Shown piece by piece: positions 8,822 to 10,844 of a DNA stretch of 10,844 nt (position 1 is its first letter; each line of letters opens with the position of its first letter). A program made the translations under genes and the position numbers. The stretch is from Monoraphidium neglectum. Taxonomy: Eukaryota; Chlorophyta; Chlorophyceae; Sphaeropleales; Selenastraceae. The notes below the pieces were generated by a model. The model saw nothing but the letters and a program-made list of their open reading frames with translations, had not been told where the DNA came from and did no database searches. Location of the stretch: assembly GCF_000611645.1 (NCBI RefSeq), contig NW_014011611.1, positions 1 through 10,844 of the forward strand, read 5' to 3'.

Positions 8822-9196
8822 GGTGGTGGAAAGGGCTGGCAGCAGCCTTGTTCTCGAGATACTGCTGCGCACACAGAAGAGGACACGCACGACCCTTGCC
8901 GCCGTGAGGGCAGGCCCGTTTGGGTAGCGGTGCCCATGCAATCAAGAGTAGGTAATCACAGGGCAGCGAAACGGCACGGCTAGTCTGCAAGCGGCAACTA
9001 TTGCTATGATACACGGCACGATGATGGCGAGCGGCAACGCAGGTTCTCTGCCAGCCTCACAAATAAGCGGTACACTCAAGCCGGCAGGGCCCAGCTTCGA
9101 CCCGCTGCACACTCACTCACACGACAGCCTCTCTACCCCTGAATGGGGCGCCGCCGCAGCCGCCCTAACGTCGCCGCCCATGCATTCGCCTCTCGT

Positions 9197-9254
9197 GTCA
9201 CCCGTTGTGTAACCCGTACAGCGGCGTCACCCGTAGTGTCACCCGTACAGCGGC
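9197..9254. repeat. 29-bp tandem duplication spanning the dioxygenase stop codon
   Basis: Two adjacent 29-bp copies (9197-9225 and 9226-9254) match at 27 positions. Each contains CACCCGT, then ACCCGTACAGCGG. The upstream copy in coding direction carries the codons for the final Pro-Leu-Tyr-Gly and the TGA. In the other copy the corresponding triplet is TTA. Confidence 0.9.
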
Positions 9255-10642
9255 TCCCACGGCATATCAGGCGACCGCTGCGCCCAGTTTTCCGGTGACC
9301 ACGGCAGGTCCCCCTCTACAAAGTGGAGCGTGTAGGAGTGCCGCGATACAGGTGACGTGTTCTCTGCATATCGATTTGGCGGAGCGAGCAGAGGAGAAGA
9401 AAGATTGTGAGAAATGGCCGCCACCCTGAAATGGCCACCGTTTGGGATCACGTGGCAAGGTGCTGGTGGCAGGCGACCACGTCTGCCGGCGGGGCCCAGG
9501 GCGTTGGGCTGGCGCAAACGCGTGTGTGCGCGAGTGCGCGCGCGCGCGGGCGCCGCCGCGCGCACCTGCTGAGTAGTGGACGTTTGCGCCGTGCAGCAGC
9601 ACGAGGGTGCCCGCCTTGACCTCAATAGGCTCGAATTGTGAGAGGTCGTAGGTTGGCGAGGGCCCCGTGAACACCAGCTGCGGCGCAAATTGGTGGCCGG
9701 TGAGGATGGGTGAGGCGCGTTTGCGAGTTGGGGAAGGATGTTGGGGGCGGGTGGCGACGGGGATGGGAGGGGAGACGGAGGGCGGCGGGGAGCGACGTGG
9801 CCACCCGCCTCCCATGGGCGAGGATGGTGGCGGAGCAGCGGGCTGCAGCCCCACGGTCATGGGTTGGGCGCCGGCGCCAGATCAAGACAGGGGTTTTGGC
9901 GGGCGCCGAGGTGAGATAAGAAGTGTATGCGGGCAAACATTGTGGCAGTGGACTGCGCGGTCAGCAGAGGGCGGGCCCTTATTAGTGCCGCCAGCCAACA
10001 GGACACCGCCGAGGTCCCACGGGGACGCCCAGCGCACACGCGCTTGTGCGCGACGACTGCTAGGGCCGGTGCCGGGCCGCGCCCAGGCTGCGCGCGTGCT
10101 GTCCTCACCGCGCCGCCCGGGCCACGCACGAAGCGCCGTGCGACGCCGTCCTTGTGGATGCCCTTGAGGCCCCACAGGCAGCCGTTGCTCAGGTCTTGAG
10201 GGGGCGGGGGGTGGGGGTGGGGTTGGGCTGGGTGGGTTGGGGTGGGGTGGGGCCAGGAAGGCCGGCATCGGTGCAGGACAGGACCGTGAACTGGGTGCGC
10301 GCAGGCGGTGGACCAAGCGCGACAAGAGGCAAGATAAGGGCCCTGGGGGCTCTCACTACCCCCCAAAAAAACACACGCAAGCACATGCAGATGACGGCGG
10401 GCAGTGTGTCCCCAGGTCTGACGGCCCCCCCCCTCACCAGCGTCCTCTAGCGCCAGCCATGCGCCCACGCAGCTGGGGGGGTCGGTCCACAAAAAGGTCG
10501 AGTCCTGAGGGGCGGAGGGGATTTGCGCATGATTGTGCGTGCGTGTGTGAGTATATGTGCGCGTGTGACAAGGGCACAGCAGCAGGATGCAGGCAACCCA
10601 ATGGAACCCATTGAATACTTTGCCCCCATAAAAACACACACG

Positions 10643-10687
<45 letters not shown>

Positions 10688-10844
10688 TGAAAAGTGCGCG
10701 TCAACGCTCTGAACCCTCGACCCCCACAGCACCCCACCCTGCGCCCCACACGGCAGCCGTCACTCGCACCCCTGCGCACCTGGTGCGGCACGACCTCCCC
10801 GCCAATGTGCGGCTGCTTGTAAATGTACATCGACTGCACAGGAG
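9239..10844 (-). CDS. PHYHD1-like Fe(II)/2-oxoglutarate dioxygenase (phytanoyl-CoA dioxygenase family), 3' part
   Basis: Minus-strand exons: beyond 10844 to 10780, 10504-10438, 10194-10109, 9677-9566 and 9363-9239, with phases 0, 1, 0, 1 all agreeing. About 150 residues are visible. They read QSMYIYKQPHIGGEVVPHQ, DSTFLWTD, EDADLSNGCLWGLKGIHK, then FEPIEVKAGTLVLLHG and SRHSYTLHFVEG, WSPENW and a final PLYG. This matches PHYHD1 along its length. Iron ligands are visible as HQD (the H-x-D pair, split by the first intron here) and the His of NVHYSA; the Arg of SRHSY would bind 2-oxoglutarate. The family hydroxylates with O2, releasing CO2 and succinate; PHYHD1's physiological substrate is not settled. 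The N-terminal part is outside the window; Pro-Val before QSMY agrees with the human protein, so this exon probably continues past the edge. Confidence 0.88.
9721..9790. other. G-rich strand in an intron of the dioxygenase gene
   Basis: The plus strand has several runs of three or more G (GGGG, GGGGG, GGG, GGGG, GGG, GGGG) separated by short spacers. On the coding strand this is a C-rich tract upstream of the acceptor at 9678, in intron 10108-9678. It could form a DNA quadruplex or simply serve as the pyrimidine tract. Confidence 0.5.
10200..10252 (+). other. Ten-run G-quadruplex-prone tract opposite a splice-acceptor pyrimidine tract
   Basis: Ten runs of 3-6 G are separated by 1-3 bases. 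On the coding strand this is an almost pure C tract ending five bases before the acceptor AAG at 10195. The G strand is the template strand, so a quadruplex would form in DNA, not in the pre-mRNA. Confidence 0.75.
10645..10684. repeat. (CA)20 microsatellite in an intron of the dioxygenase gene
   Basis: Twenty perfect CA units are preceded by an imperfect extension (10634-10644). They lie in intron 10779-10505 and are read as GT on the coding strand. Confidence 0.95.

Larger units (their letters stand above)
8456..9238. other. Intergenic: promoter/5' UTR of the TLC gene and 3' UTR of the dioxygenase gene
   Basis: This is 0.8 kb with no gene I can support. The upper part, about 8817-9238, fits the 3' UTR of the dioxygenase gene and ends near a TGTAA candidate. 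The lower part should hold the promoter and leader of the TLC gene and carries ACGT-core elements, listed separately. Short frames here match no family. Confidence 0.55.

Noticed and set aside
1..10844. tRNA, rRNA, transposon ends or a bacterial operon
   Set aside because: I found no cloverleaf with conserved arms, no terminal inverted repeats with transposase fragments, and the genes are spliced, which excludes a bacterial operon.

Overview
The window looks like nuclear DNA of a GC-rich green alga (chlorophyte). I infer this from four spliced genes with short introns of about 150-430 nt, GTGAG/GTGCG donors and C-rich CAG acceptors. Ala-rich GC-biased coding sequence, (CA)n and (CAG)n microsatellites, and TGTAA-type candidate polyadenylation signals downstream of two genes point the same way. 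The lineage is an inference; no marker gene is present. I built all gene models by hand, matching splice sites, reading phase and protein-family motifs.

All four genes lie on the minus strand, so they read from high to low coordinates. (1) Positions 1-1112: the 5' part of a chromatin-type protein with a PTM/DIR17-like Tudor domain and an AT-hook, running off the left edge. (2) Positions 2337-5417: a complete eight-exon UbiA-family prenyltransferase with both Asp-rich motifs and a plastid-transit-like N-terminus. (3) Positions 6920-8455: a complete TLC-domain membrane protein of the TLCD4/TMEM56 type. (4) Positions 9239-10844: the 3' part of a PHYHD1-like Fe(II)/2-oxoglutarate dioxygenase, running off the right edge.

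The spaces between genes (1113-2336, 5418-6919, 8456-9238) fit the 3' UTR of one gene followed by the promoter and 5' UTR of the next. They contain no gene I can support, but they hold microsatellites, palindromes, a hairpin and a small cluster of ACGT-core elements.

Three of the four genes belong to lipid or isoprenoid-related families, but nothing shows that they act together; eukaryotic neighbours are usually independent. I found no defence system, CRISPR array, mobile element or RNA gene. The most unusual signals are a 29-bp tandem duplication covering the stop codon of the dioxygenase gene, a ten-run G-tract opposite a splice-acceptor pyrimidine tract, and two phase-neutral candidate introns that could alter protein N-termini.
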